Source: JANXQZ01 sp038225555
GTDB lineage: Bacteria > Acidobacteriota > Terriglobia > Bryobacterales > Bryobacteraceae
Assembly (NCBI GenBank): GCA_038225555.1
Contig: JBBRRB010000021.1
Span: 1 to 64,000, forward strand
Length of the DNA stretch: 64,000 nt
Reading direction: 5' to 3'
The stretch's first letter is position 1; each line of letters begins with the position of its first letter. The notes under the pieces were generated by a model. The model did not search any database and was not told the DNA's origin. It saw only the letters and a list, made by a program, of their open reading frames with translations. Shown here piece by piece: positions 32,389 through 40,536 of the stretch. The position numbers were made by a program, and so were the translations under genes.

Positions 32389-33028
32389 ACCGCTCTTCCT
32401 TCCAGGGGTCGCCGTGCATGTGGTACCCGTTTCGCTCCCAAAACCCGGCTTTGTCTTGTTCCCGAAACTCGATGCCCTCAACCCATTTGGCGCTCTTCCA
32501 GGCATACAGCCGAGGGACGATCAGCCGCGCGGGTCCGCCGTGTTCTTCGGAAATTGGGCCGCCGTCGTGAAGGATTGCAATCAGCGCGTCTTCGGCCAGC
32601 AGGTCGCTCACGGGCAGATTGGTGGTCCATCCGGAATCGTATCCGCGCACCAAAGCGAAGCGGGCGCTCGGCGATAAACCGCCCGCCAAATCCACCAGCG
32701 CCCGCATGGAAACGCCCTCCCACAGATTTCCCAGGCGTGACCAGCGTGTGACGCAATGGAAATCGGAAAAGACCCTCACCCGCGGGAGTTGCTGGAACTG
32801 CGGCCAGGTCCATTGGGTTCGTTTTGAAATTTGTCCGTCCAAAGCGAATGTCCAGCGGTCCAGGTCCAGATGCGGTGCGCCGCTCGCATCGAGAACGGGC
32901 CACTTCTTGGTGCGGCTTTGACCGGGAGGGACCCGCTGGGGTCGGCGGGTATCGGGGCTGACGATGGTGTCGGACGGCAGCCCATCCGGGATCGGGATCG
33001 CATCTTCCTGGATCTGCGAGATAAGCAT
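32378..33028 (-). CDS. Molybdopterin-dependent oxidoreductase, sulfite-oxidase fold
   Basis: The 216-residue protein has the Moco-binding core of the sulfite oxidase/MsrP superfamily. DFHCVTRWSRLGNLWEGV holds the molybdenum ligand Cys92, and GYDSGWTTNLP and EEHGGPARLIVPRLYAWKSAKW follow. It lacks the dimerisation domain of true sulfite oxidases and any signal or Tat peptide, so it is the compact cytoplasmic type. No heme partner (MsrQ-like) is adjacent. It overlaps the MBL-hydrolase gene by 11 bp at its 3' end and diverges from the secreted protein at 33077. Confidence 0.88.
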   Translation of the reverse strand: MLISQIQEDAIPIPDGLPSDTIVSPDTRRPQRVPPGQSRTKKWPVLDASGAPHLDLDRWTFALDGQISKRTQWTWPQFQQLPRVRVFSDFHCVTRWSRLGNLWEGVSMRALVDLAGGLSPSARFALVRGYDSGWTTNLPVSDLLAEDALIAILHDGGPISEEHGGPARLIVPRLYAWKSAKWVEGIEFREQDKAGFWERNGYHMHGDPWKEERFGK

Positions 33029-33076
33029 TCTAACGTTTTTGTGAGACTTTTCCCCGTCTTTCTAACTACCATTAGT

Positions 33077-33535
33077 ATGACACCGAGCAGACTGACCTTG
33101 ATGTTATTGCTGGCTTGTGCCGGACTCGTAGCCGCCTCAAACGGCGGGCATGCGGAGTACGTCGGCGGGACTATTTCGCAGATTCCCGGCGGCTCCGGCG
33201 GGACGATCGAGGCCACCGACGAGCACTTCTTCGTATTCTATTCGCACAAGGCGAATTGGCGCATTCCATACGAAAGGGTGAACCTGCTGGAATACGGGCA
33301 AAAAGTCGATCGCCGCATCTTGCCCGCAATCTTGATCTCGCCGTTGTTCCTGCTGAGCAAGAAGCGGGAACACTTCCTCACAGTCGGATACGAAGACGAG
33401 GACGGGAAGCAACAAGCCATGATTTTCAAAGTGAATAAGGACCACATCCGGGCGGTGCTGGTCAGTCTCGAGGCCCGAACCGGCCGCAGGGTGGATTTTC
33501 AAGACGACGAAGCGCGTAAAGCTGGAAAGGGGTAA
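33077..33535 (+). CDS. Small secreted protein of unknown function
   Basis: The 152-residue product has a signal peptide (LTLMLLLACAGLVAASNGGHA). Its beta-rich body contains EYVGGTISQIPGGSGGTIEA, YERVNLLEYGQKV and EHFLTVGYEDEDGKQQAMIF, suggesting a PH-like or small barrel fold. ATG 33077 is selected; a longer frame reaches back to 32831 inside the molybdoenzyme gene and has no signal peptide. The next gene starts 3 bp after the stop, so the pair is an operon. No family name is assigned. Confidence 0.68.
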   Translation: MTPSRLTLMLLLACAGLVAASNGGHAEYVGGTISQIPGGSGGTIEATDEHFFVFYSHKANWRIPYERVNLLEYGQKVDRRILPAILISPLFLLSKKREHFLTVGYEDEDGKQQAMIFKVNKDHIRAVLVSLEARTGRRVDFQDDEARKAGKG

Positions 33536-33538
33536 GCC

Positions 33539-34174
33539 ATGCGAAGTTTGCTTTTCATTTTGATGGCGCTGGCTCCCAAGCCTCAGGCACCGGTGACCGC
33601 GCCTGTTAGCGCGCCCCAGGCGGCGGAGCCGGAAGCCAGCCCTGAAGAGGAATCGGCGGGCCAGTTGGCGAAGGTTCGGCGCATCTACGTGGATCTTCTC
33701 ACGGGCGGCGAATCGGCGCTGAAACTCCGAGACCTTCTCATGACGAGTCTGCAGGCGTCGAAGTTGTTCATCGTGACCGAAGAGGAAGATAAGGCTGACG
33801 CAGTGATTCGAGGGTCGGGGCAGGATACGGCTTTCACGGAATACTTTTCCTCCTCGGAAGGGCTGAACGCGCACACCCAGGTGAGTCTGCCGGGCATGGG
33901 TTCTAGCAATTCGAGATCAAGCGGGGGCAATGGATCCTTTAGCGTTGGCGAGAATGAGAGCCGGCGGAATGAAGAACGCAAACACGAAGCCATGGCTACA
34001 ATCCGTCTTGTGTCCAAAGAAGGCGATGTGATCTGGTCTACGACCCAGGAAAGTTTCGGCGGCAAATTCATGGGAGCGTCGGCGGACGTGGCCGACAAGG
34101 TTGCGAGGAAGCTGGCCGCGGATATCAGGCGAGCGAAACAGCAGCAGGCCCGTTCCGTTACCACCGAGCCCTGA
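33539..34174 (+). CDS. Secreted or envelope protein of unknown function with Pro/Ala linker
   Basis: The 211-residue protein has a short hydrophobic N-terminus (LLFILMALAPKP), a Pro/Ala/Glu-rich linker (about 15-40) and a globular domain. The domain has IYVDLLTGGESALKLRDLLM, LFIVTEEEDKADAVIRGSGQ, a Ser/Gly-rich insert and IRLVSKEGDVIWSTTQESFGG. The alternation resembles domains of the CsgG/LpoB-like or DUF4136-like envelope fold in which a small ABD-like core reports a query to outer-membrane assemblies, but the match is too loose to name. It is co-transcribed with the secreted protein upstream. Confidence 0.62.
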   Translation: MRSLLFILMALAPKPQAPVTAPVSAPQAAEPEASPEEESAGQLAKVRRIYVDLLTGGESALKLRDLLMTSLQASKLFIVTEEEDKADAVIRGSGQDTAFTEYFSSSEGLNAHTQVSLPGMGSSNSRSSGGNGSFSVGENESRRNEERKHEAMATIRLVSKEGDVIWSTTQESFGGKFMGASADVADKVARKLAADIRRAKQQQARSVTTEP

Positions 34175-34182
34175 GCCGCGCG

Positions 34183-34416
34183 TTAGATCTTGGGTTTAGG
34201 CGGAGGAAGCTCGCGCGCTTGGCACGCGGACTCAAAGCCTCTTACTCCATGTTGTCCGTCGCAAAAAGGCTTGTTGGATGAAAATCCACAACGGCAGAGC
34301 GAGATCACCGTCCGTCCGGCGAGCCCGAAATCCTTTCCCTCTGCATCCTGCACCGAAAAATCTCCTTCAATTCTTATTGGTCCATTGTTAATTACTGTGA
34401 CTTTCGTCGCTGGCAT
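34183..34416 (-). CDS. CDGSH iron-sulfur domain protein
   Basis: The 77-residue protein has the single CDGSH motif CRCGFSSNKPFCDGQH, whose three Cys and one His bind a labile [2Fe-2S] cluster, preceded by GLAGRTVISL. Bacterial single-CDGSH proteins are soluble redox or cluster-transfer proteins. It is convergent with the upstream secreted gene (8-bp gap) and has ATG 34416. Confidence 0.9.
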   Translation of the reverse strand: MPATKVTVINNGPIRIEGDFSVQDAEGKDFGLAGRTVISLCRCGFSSNKPFCDGQHGVRGFESACQARELPPPKPKI

Positions 34417-34486
34417 GTAGCGATGGTACCAGACGCGATCGGGAGCGAATCGGCGATATCGGCGTTGCCTTTACAATAAAGAACAG

Positions 34487-35998
34487 ATGAATTCAGCTTT
34501 ATTGCGCCGTGCGGCCCTTCTCGCTGTCCCGCTGCTCTCAAACGCACAGTCACTCAAAGATTTTGAAAAGCGCGTTACCGAGTTTACTCTCGGCAACGGC
34601 ATGCACTTTATCATTCTCGAGCGGCACGACGCTCCTGTCGTATCGTTCCATTCCTATGTAAACGCGGGCGCTGTGAACGATCCAAGCGGCGAAACCGGCA
34701 TCGCCCACATGTTCGAACATATGGCGTTCAAGGGCACCGAAACCATCGGCACCACGAACTTCCCGGCTGAGAAAAAAGCTATGGACGAAGTGGAGCGCGT
34801 TTACGATCTCTACGATGCCGAGCGCAACAAAGGAACCAAGGCGGATCAGAGCAAAGTGACGGCCTTGCAGGACGAGTTGAAAGCCGCCATGGAGAAGGCG
34901 AACTCGTACGTGATCCCGAACGTCTATCCCCGGATCATCGAAGAAAACGGAGGGGTAGGGATGAACGCCAGCACGGCGAACGATTCCACCAACTACTTCT
35001 ACAATTTCCCGAGGAATCGCCTGGAACTGTGGTTTCTGCTCGAATCGCAGCGCTTTTACGCACCGGTTTTCCGCGAGTTTTACAAAGAGCGGGACGTGGT
35101 GAGAGAAGAGCGGCGCATGCGGGTGGAGTCCTCGCCCCAAGGCAAGCTGATCGAGGGTTTGCTGGCCACCGCGTTTGAGGCGCATCCCTACCGCAACTCG
35201 CCAGCAGGCTGGGCCAGCGATATCGAGAATTTCCGCTTGCCCGAGGCGGTTCGATTTTACCGAAAAAACTACGTGCCTTCCAATATTACGATCGGTATCG
35301 CGGGTGACGTGAACCCGGCCGAGTGCAAGCGCATGGCGGACAAATATTTCTCGCTGCTGCCTTCCGGTCCGATGCCGAGCGGACCGCGCACGGTGGAGCC
35401 TCCCCAGCAAGGAGAGAAGCGCGTGAAGGTGGAGTCTCCCGCTCAGCCCTTCATGGCTATCGCTTATAAGCGTCCAAATCAGAACGACAAAGATGACGCC
35501 GCGATGGATGTGTTGAGCGATGTTCTAGCCGGAGGGCGAACCGGGCTGCTTTACACCGAGATGGTCCGCGACAAGCAGATCGCACTGGCGGCCGAATCGG
35601 TCGCGACGTTCCCAGGCGGGAAGTATCCGAATTTGTTCCTGTTCTTTCTCGTCCCGAATTCGGGCCATAGCGTCGAAGAGAATGAGGCGATCTGTTACGG
35701 CATCATCGAGCGGCTCAAGCAAGAGAAGATCGACGAGCCCACGTTAAAGCGCATTAAAACCAAGATTCGAGCCGGGCTCATCCGGCAATTGGCTAGCAAC
35801 TCCGGGTTGGCCCGGGAACTGGCGTCCTACTACGTCAACTACGGCGATTGGCGGAAGCTCTTCACGAGTCTGGATGAAATAGATCAGGTTACGGCTGCCG
35901 ACGTGCAGCGGGTGGCCAAGCAGTATTTGATTCCCGAAACGCGGACTGTGGCGTACACCGTCCAACCAGCAAGCCCCCAAAAAGAGGATTCGAAGTGA
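34487..35998 (+). CDS. M16-family zinc peptidase (catalytic subunit), secreted
   Basis: The 503-residue insulinase-like protease has a signal sequence (ALLRRAALLAVPLLSNAQS) and the inverted zinc motif HMFEHMAFKGT (His74, Glu77, His78), with the distal Glu around EENGGVGMNASTAND. The second M16 domain contains the VVREERRMRVES and YRNSPAGWASDIENF regions. It overlaps the next gene by 4 bp (ATGA). In processing-protease-like pairs one subunit is catalytic and the other binds substrate; this is the catalytic one. It probably degrades peptides in the periplasm. Confidence 0.9.
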   Translation: MNSALLRRAALLAVPLLSNAQSLKDFEKRVTEFTLGNGMHFIILERHDAPVVSFHSYVNAGAVNDPSGETGIAHMFEHMAFKGTETIGTTNFPAEKKAMDEVERVYDLYDAERNKGTKADQSKVTALQDELKAAMEKANSYVIPNVYPRIIEENGGVGMNASTANDSTNYFYNFPRNRLELWFLLESQRFYAPVFREFYKERDVVREERRMRVESSPQGKLIEGLLATAFEAHPYRNSPAGWASDIENFRLPEAVRFYRKNYVPSNITIGIAGDVNPAECKRMADKYFSLLPSGPMPSGPRTVEPPQQGEKRVKVESPAQPFMAIAYKRPNQNDKDDAAMDVLSDVLAGGRTGLLYTEMVRDKQIALAAESVATFPGGKYPNLFLFFLVPNSGHSVEENEAICYGIIERLKQEKIDEPTLKRIKTKIRAGLIRQLASNSGLARELASYYVNYGDWRKLFTSLDEIDQVTAADVQRVAKQYLIPETRTVAYTVQPASPQKEDSK

Positions 35999-38097
35999 AG
36001 AAGCTGTTCTTATTGCCGTTGTTGCTGGCGGGCCTTTTGTCGGCGCAGACCGAGGTGCGGAAAGCTCCGGTTCTTCCCTCTTACAAGGACCTCAAATTCG
36101 CGCCGCTGCCTCCGCTGAAGATTCCAGAGCCGGTCACGGTCACGCTGCCGAACGGCATGAAGCTATACCTGCTCGAAGATCACGAGCTTCCAATCATCAG
36201 CGGAGCCGCGCTGATCCGAACAGGCAATCTCTTTGATCCGCCCACTAAACGGGGCTTGGCGCAACTGACTGGCGCCGTGATCCGATCAGGCGGAACGCGA
36301 TCCGAATCCGGCGATCAAATCGACCTGAAGCTTGAGAACATAGCGGCCTCGGTGGAAAGCAACATTGGAGAAGGCTCGGGCACGATGTCATTCTCGGCAT
36401 TGCGCGAGAACGCGGATGAGGTTCTCGCGGTCTTCAGGGATTTGCTGGTATCGCCTGAGTTCCGGCAAGATAAGGTGGATCTGGAAAAGACCCAGACGCG
36501 TAGCGGCATCTCTCGCCGCAACGATGACGCAGGAGGAATTCTGGAGCGCGAATTTGCAGACATCCTCTACGGCCGCGACACGCCTTATGGCTGGAGCATG
36601 GAGTATGCCGATATCGATAATATCCAGCGGCATGATCTGATCGATTTCTACACACGTTACTACTTTCCTGAAAACATTCAGCTCGCCGTTTATGGAGACT
36701 TCTCGGCGGCGGAGATGCAGGGTAAGCTAGGCCGCCTGTTCGCTGGCTGGACCGCAAAGCAAGCCCCGGTTCCGAAGTTCCCGGAGGTCCACAAGACCCC
36801 GGTGCCAGGCGTCTATCTGGCGACCAAGACAGACGTGACTCAGACCTTTTTCGCGGTCGGGCATCTCGGGGGCGTATTCCGCGACAAGGATTATCCCGCG
36901 CTGGAGGTGGCCGGTCAAATTCTAGGCGGCGGCTTTTCCAGCCGGCTATTCCAGCGCATTCGCACCAAGCTAGGTTATGCGTATGGAATCAGCGCAAATT
37001 GGGGAGCCAACTACGATCATCAGGGATTGTTTCAGATAGGCGGGAGCACCCAATCGGCACATACGGTGGATTCGCTGCGAGCCGTTCGCGAAGAACTCGA
37101 CAAGATGCGCACGGGCGAGGTGACCGACGCCGAGTTGCAGACCGCGAAGGACACCGTGCTGAACGGCTTCGTTTTTAATTTTGACCGGCCAAGCAAGACT
37201 CTGAACCGCGTTCTTCTGTACGAATATTACGGGTACCCGAAAGACTTCATCCTGCAATATCAGAAAGCGATTGGGACGGTTACGAAGGCGGACGTGCTGC
37301 GCGTATCCAAGCAGTATTTCAAACCGGAGGACTTGACGATCGTGGCAGTCGGGAATCCAGCCGAGTTCAAGACCCCTCTGGCGGAATTGGGATTCAAAGT
37401 TCAGCCGATCGATCTGACGATCCCGGAGTCTAAGAAAGCCGCTCCGAAGGCGGACGCAGGAAGCCTGCGCAAGGGCGGCGAACTGCTGGCAAAGATGCAG
37501 TCGGCAATGGGCGGGGCCGATAAGTTGGCGGCGGTAAAAGATTATCAGTTTCAGGCCGACATCGCCATCCAAATGGGCGGAATGAAGGCTAAGCAGCGCA
37601 ATTCGTTTCTGGCGCCGTCCACTATGCGGCAGGATCTAGAGCTTCCGTTCGGCAAACAATCCGTGTATTTCGACGGCAAAGCCGGATGGATGGCGAGTCC
37701 GCAGGGCGTTCAAATGCTGCCGCCTCCCGTGATCAAGCAGAGCCAGGGCGAAGTCTTTCGCGAGCTTTTCGGACTGGCGCTGAGTGATCGAGACCCGGGC
37801 CGGACGGTGAGCGCCATCGGGGAAGATCAATTGGAAATCTCGGATAAGCAAGGCAACAGCGTGAAAGTCCAGATTGACGCCGCTGGCTTACCTTCAAAGC
37901 TGTCCTATGACGGGGAAGGGATGGCAGGGCCGACCAGCGTCGATGAGAGCTTTTCGGACTGGCGGGATGTAGGGGGAGTCAAAGTCCCCTACAAAGCCAG
38001 CATTGTTCAGGGAGGCAAGAAATTCGCCGACGTGACAGTTCAAGAATACAAGATAAATTCCGGTCTCAAGGCCGAGGATTTAAGTAAGAAGCCATGA
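35995..38097 (+). CDS. M16-family non-catalytic subunit fused to a LolA-like C-terminal domain, secreted
   Basis: The 700-residue protein has a signal peptide (LFLLPLLLAGLLSAQ) and two M16 domains (about 40-480; NGMKLYLLEDHELPIISGAA, RDTPYGWSMEYADIDNI, GGFSSRLFQRIRTKLGYAYG). The zinc motif position reads LAQLTGAVIRSG, without HxxEH, so this half cannot bind zinc in the usual way. Residues of about 485-700 form an extra domain (GGELLAKMQSAMGGADKLAA … VYFDGKAGWMASPQGVQML) resembling outer-membrane lipoprotein-sorting folds. ATGA overlaps on both sides couple it to the catalytic peptidase and to the LolA-like gene. Confidence 0.88.
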   Translation: MKKLFLLPLLLAGLLSAQTEVRKAPVLPSYKDLKFAPLPPLKIPEPVTVTLPNGMKLYLLEDHELPIISGAALIRTGNLFDPPTKRGLAQLTGAVIRSGGTRSESGDQIDLKLENIAASVESNIGEGSGTMSFSALRENADEVLAVFRDLLVSPEFRQDKVDLEKTQTRSGISRRNDDAGGILEREFADILYGRDTPYGWSMEYADIDNIQRHDLIDFYTRYYFPENIQLAVYGDFSAAEMQGKLGRLFAGWTAKQAPVPKFPEVHKTPVPGVYLATKTDVTQTFFAVGHLGGVFRDKDYPALEVAGQILGGGFSSRLFQRIRTKLGYAYGISANWGANYDHQGLFQIGGSTQSAHTVDSLRAVREELDKMRTGEVTDAELQTAKDTVLNGFVFNFDRPSKTLNRVLLYEYYGYPKDFILQYQKAIGTVTKADVLRVSKQYFKPEDLTIVAVGNPAEFKTPLAELGFKVQPIDLTIPESKKAAPKADAGSLRKGGELLAKMQSAMGGADKLAAVKDYQFQADIAIQMGGMKAKQRNSFLAPSTMRQDLELPFGKQSVYFDGKAGWMASPQGVQMLPPPVIKQSQGEVFRELFGLALSDRDPGRTVSAIGEDQLEISDKQGNSVKVQIDAAGLPSKLSYDGEGMAGPTSVDESFSDWRDVGGVKVPYKASIVQGGKKFADVTVQEYKINSGLKAEDLSKKP

Positions 38098-38897
38098 AGC
38101 GCATGGCTTGCTTCGCGTTGTTGATTGGCTTAGCTCTGGTTCTGCAACTCCGGGCGGAAACAAATTTGGAGCGCGGCAAACGCGTAGCGGATGCGGCTCT
38201 TGCGGCGTTGGGCGGAGACCGTTTTCTCAACATGAGAGATCGGGTGGAAGCGGGGCGGTCCTATTCTTTCTATCGTGAGCAGGTGACCGGACTATCCATC
38301 GCTAAAATTTACACGCGCTATCTTTCCACAGTGACCGATACGGCGAATACGTTGGCAGTGGAAGAACGGGATTATTACGGAAAAAAAGAAGAGACGAGCG
38401 TGCTGTTTACGCCGGAGGAAGCTTACGAACTGACGTTTCGCGGGGCGCGCCCTATTCCAGGCGATCGGTTTGCGAGATACAAAGAGAGCACTCTGCGGAA
38501 TTTTTTCTATATCATGCGCATTCGCTTGCACGAACCGGGCATGGTGTTTGAATCGCGCGGCGCGGATGTCCTGGATAACAGGCCAGTAGAGATCGTAGAT
38601 ATCAGCGATGCGCAAAACCGTGTAACTACTGTATATTTCGATCAGACTAGCAAGCTTCCGGTCCGCCAGGTATTCTTCCGGCGCGACGCGGTGACGAAGG
38701 AAAAGGATCAGGAGATTACCGAATTCTCTAAGTATAAGGACTTGGGCGGCGGAGTTCAGTGGCCTTTCGACGTTCACCGCGAGCGAAACGGCGAGAAGAT
38801 CTATGAGATGTTTTCCGAGTCTGGAGAGAGCAACAAGAGTATCTCCGACGATAAATTCCGTTTGCCATCGAACATTAAACTGTTGAAGAAAACGTAG
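38094..38897 (+). CDS. Secreted LolA/outer-membrane lipoprotein-sorting-like protein
   Basis: The 267-residue protein has a signal peptide (ACFALLIGLALVLQLRA). It contains AADAALAALGGDRFLNMRDR-like helix and strands ending VEIVDISDAQNRVTTVYFDQ, TSKLPVRQVFFRRDAVTKEK and ISDDKFRLPSNIKLLKK, the closing signature seen in LolA-type and DUF-type lipoprotein carriers of Acidobacteria. It resembles the C-terminal domain of the preceding M16 protein and is coupled to it by an ATGA overlap. Probably handles lipid or lipoprotein ligands with the peptidase pair; this is inference. Confidence 0.7.
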   Translation: MKRMACFALLIGLALVLQLRAETNLERGKRVADAALAALGGDRFLNMRDRVEAGRSYSFYREQVTGLSIAKIYTRYLSTVTDTANTLAVEERDYYGKKEETSVLFTPEEAYELTFRGARPIPGDRFARYKESTLRNFFYIMRIRLHEPGMVFESRGADVLDNRPVEIVDISDAQNRVTTVYFDQTSKLPVRQVFFRRDAVTKEKDQEITEFSKYKDLGGGVQWPFDVHRERNGEKIYEMFSESGESNKSISDDKFRLPSNIKLLKKT

Positions 38898-38905
38898 GCC
38901 CGGAA

Positions 38906-39358
38906 TTATAGCGCGAGTTTGAGAAAGATGGCGCCCGGCGTGGGGTTTGGCGAATAAGGGCCAATCTCGGAAAACCCGAATCTCTTGTATAGTTGCAGGG
39001 CTGACTGCATGGATGGCAGGGTGTCGGCATACATAGCGGAGTAACCTTCCGCAGTGGCTTCTTTCACTAATCTGGCGAGTAGAGCGGTCGCAACTCCCTG
39101 GCCTCTATTTGCAGGCCGCACATAGAACCGTTTCGCCTCACAGGACTGTTCGTCCACGGGACGGAACGCGGCAGTACCAGCAGGCGTAGCCCCTACTCGT
39201 GCAAGCAAGAGCCTGCCTCGCGGTGGTTGGTAAGCGCCTGGTAGAGAGATCCGCTCTTGCTCGAAACCCTGAAAGTCAGCCGGAAGACCAATGCTGGACC
39301 AGTATTCGCTCCAGAGTGTCTTGATATCTTCGATTTCCTGACCGGATGCGAGTAAGAT
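38906..39358 (-). CDS. GNAT-family acetyltransferase with no canonical start codon
   Basis: The frame encodes a complete-length GNAT protein: LPADFQGFEQERISLPGAY and PPRGRLLLARVGATPAG at the N-terminus, EAKRFYVRPANRGQGVATAL (acetyl-CoA loop) and LQLYKRFGFSEIGPYSPNP at the C-terminus. ATG, GTG or TTG are absent until TTG 39208, which would delete a third of the domain. A TGA at 39371-39373 closes the frame upstream. The family N-terminus therefore begins with a rare codon (ATC 39358 or GTT 39364), or the gene has lost its start and is decaying. The end at 39358 is an estimate. Confidence 0.6.
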   Translation of the reverse strand: MLLASGQEIEDIKTLWSEYWSSIGLPADFQGFEQERISLPGAYQPPRGRLLLARVGATPAGTAAFRPVDEQSCEAKRFYVRPANRGQGVATALLARLVKEATAEGYSAMYADTLPSMQSALQLYKRFGFSEIGPYSPNPTPGAIFLKLAL

Positions 39359-39426
39359 AGCAACGGGTTGTCACCTCAGCCAGAGTACCAGGAATAACGA
39401 CAGAATCACGGTGGCACCCGAACGGA

Positions 39427-40533
39427 TCAAACGCTGGAGTCGCCGTCGTAGGAGGATGGCGCCCATGCCGCTGGATTGCGGAGACTTTCGGCCAGTTCGG
39501 GTGTCCGCGCGAGATAGAAGGAGGACCAAGCGGACAGTTTGCGGCGGAATGGGGCAAACTCATCGAACACTTGCGTATTTTCCAGGTCGCACCCTACGTT
39601 TTCGAGCGCGTGGATGCCTTGCGCGCAGCATCGGTCCAGAGCCTGACGCAGGATCGCCGCGCTAAACTCAGCACGTGAATGAAGCGCCTGGAAATCGACC
39701 AGCCGCATGCGCTTTAACCCGAATTGAGGTTCATCGCGCCGCTGAAAAATTCCGCAGGCCTGGATCTCGTTGTTCTGCGAGACGGTAAGCACCCAGAGTT
39801 CGTTACGCGCGAGCGATGCGGCAAAATGCCATTGCAGCACCGCGCGGTTGCGTACTGCGAGAAGAGTTTCTCCATTGTCGCTGAGCGCTTCCCAGAACGC
39901 ATCGAAGCGTTCATCGAAATTGTGCGAGAACTCTACCGGAATCCGGCTCCTGGGAATTCTCCCGGCCGTGAAGCGCACTTTGGCGCATAGTGCCAAACCC
40001 ACCGGGTAGCTCAACAGACGCGGCTTCCCGGATTGCCTAATGCGCAAAGCGCTCTCCGCGAAAGCGCGATAGTGGGTGATGAAAAAGGCTGCGCGGCACC
40101 AGTCGCCTGCCGGAATTCGCAAGCAACCAAAGACGCTAAAAGCGTCGGCCGCGCTTCCGTTCACTGTGGTGTTCAAGAACAGGTCCACACGGGACTGGTT
40201 CAGGTATTCATCCATCAAAAGAAGCGCATAGCCGCGATACTGCTCGTCAACGGCCCATCCGCGCCCGGCGGCAACCAGGAGTTTCTGCCCGCGATACACG
40301 TAGGGCAGAGGCAGGTTGCAGAGCGAGCCAACGATCTCGCCAGCGCTGGTCTCAAGCACCCATCCGATCGGCCAGCTGGGGCCGAGCTCCTGGTAGCAAG
40401 GATTGTCCTGCCACAATGCGCACCATTCGGCGAAGGCTTTCGGTTTTAGCCCTTGTGCGGTTTCGAGCGCCACAATCGCGCCATGATCGGCAAAACAAGC
40501 CTCGCGCAGGTGAACCGCTCCTATCCCAGACAT
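39427..40533 (-). CDS. Acyltransferase-like protein of the NRPS-cassette operon (GNAT-like fold)
   Basis: The 368-residue protein looks like a GNAT or tandem GNAT/FemAB-type acyltransferase. The N-terminal half has VHLREACFADHGAIVALETA, WVLETSAGEIVGSLCNLPLP and AAGRGWAVDEQYRGYALLLM, where QYRGYA occupies the acetyl-CoA loop. The C-terminal half has ELWVLTVSQNNEIQACGIFQ and AILRQALDRCCAQGIHALEN. It starts 3 bp after the P450 stop, so it is co-transcribed with P450, adenylation-carrier and glycosyltransferase genes. It may acylate or release the carrier-bound product; no experiment or exact family supports that yet. Confidence 0.6.
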   Translation of the reverse strand: MSGIGAVHLREACFADHGAIVALETAQGLKPKAFAEWCALWQDNPCYQELGPSWPIGWVLETSAGEIVGSLCNLPLPYVYRGQKLLVAAGRGWAVDEQYRGYALLLMDEYLNQSRVDLFLNTTVNGSAADAFSVFGCLRIPAGDWCRAAFFITHYRAFAESALRIRQSGKPRLLSYPVGLALCAKVRFTAGRIPRSRIPVEFSHNFDERFDAFWEALSDNGETLLAVRNRAVLQWHFAASLARNELWVLTVSQNNEIQACGIFQRRDEPQFGLKRMRLVDFQALHSRAEFSAAILRQALDRCCAQGIHALENVGCDLENTQVFDEFAPFRRKLSAWSSFYLARTPELAESLRNPAAWAPSSYDGDSSV

Positions 40534-40536
40534 GCG

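Noticed and set aside
34550..35410. Minus-strand frame of about 285 codons opposite the M16 peptidase gene
   Set aside because: It is a mirror of conserved HxxEH-region codons and has no start signal.
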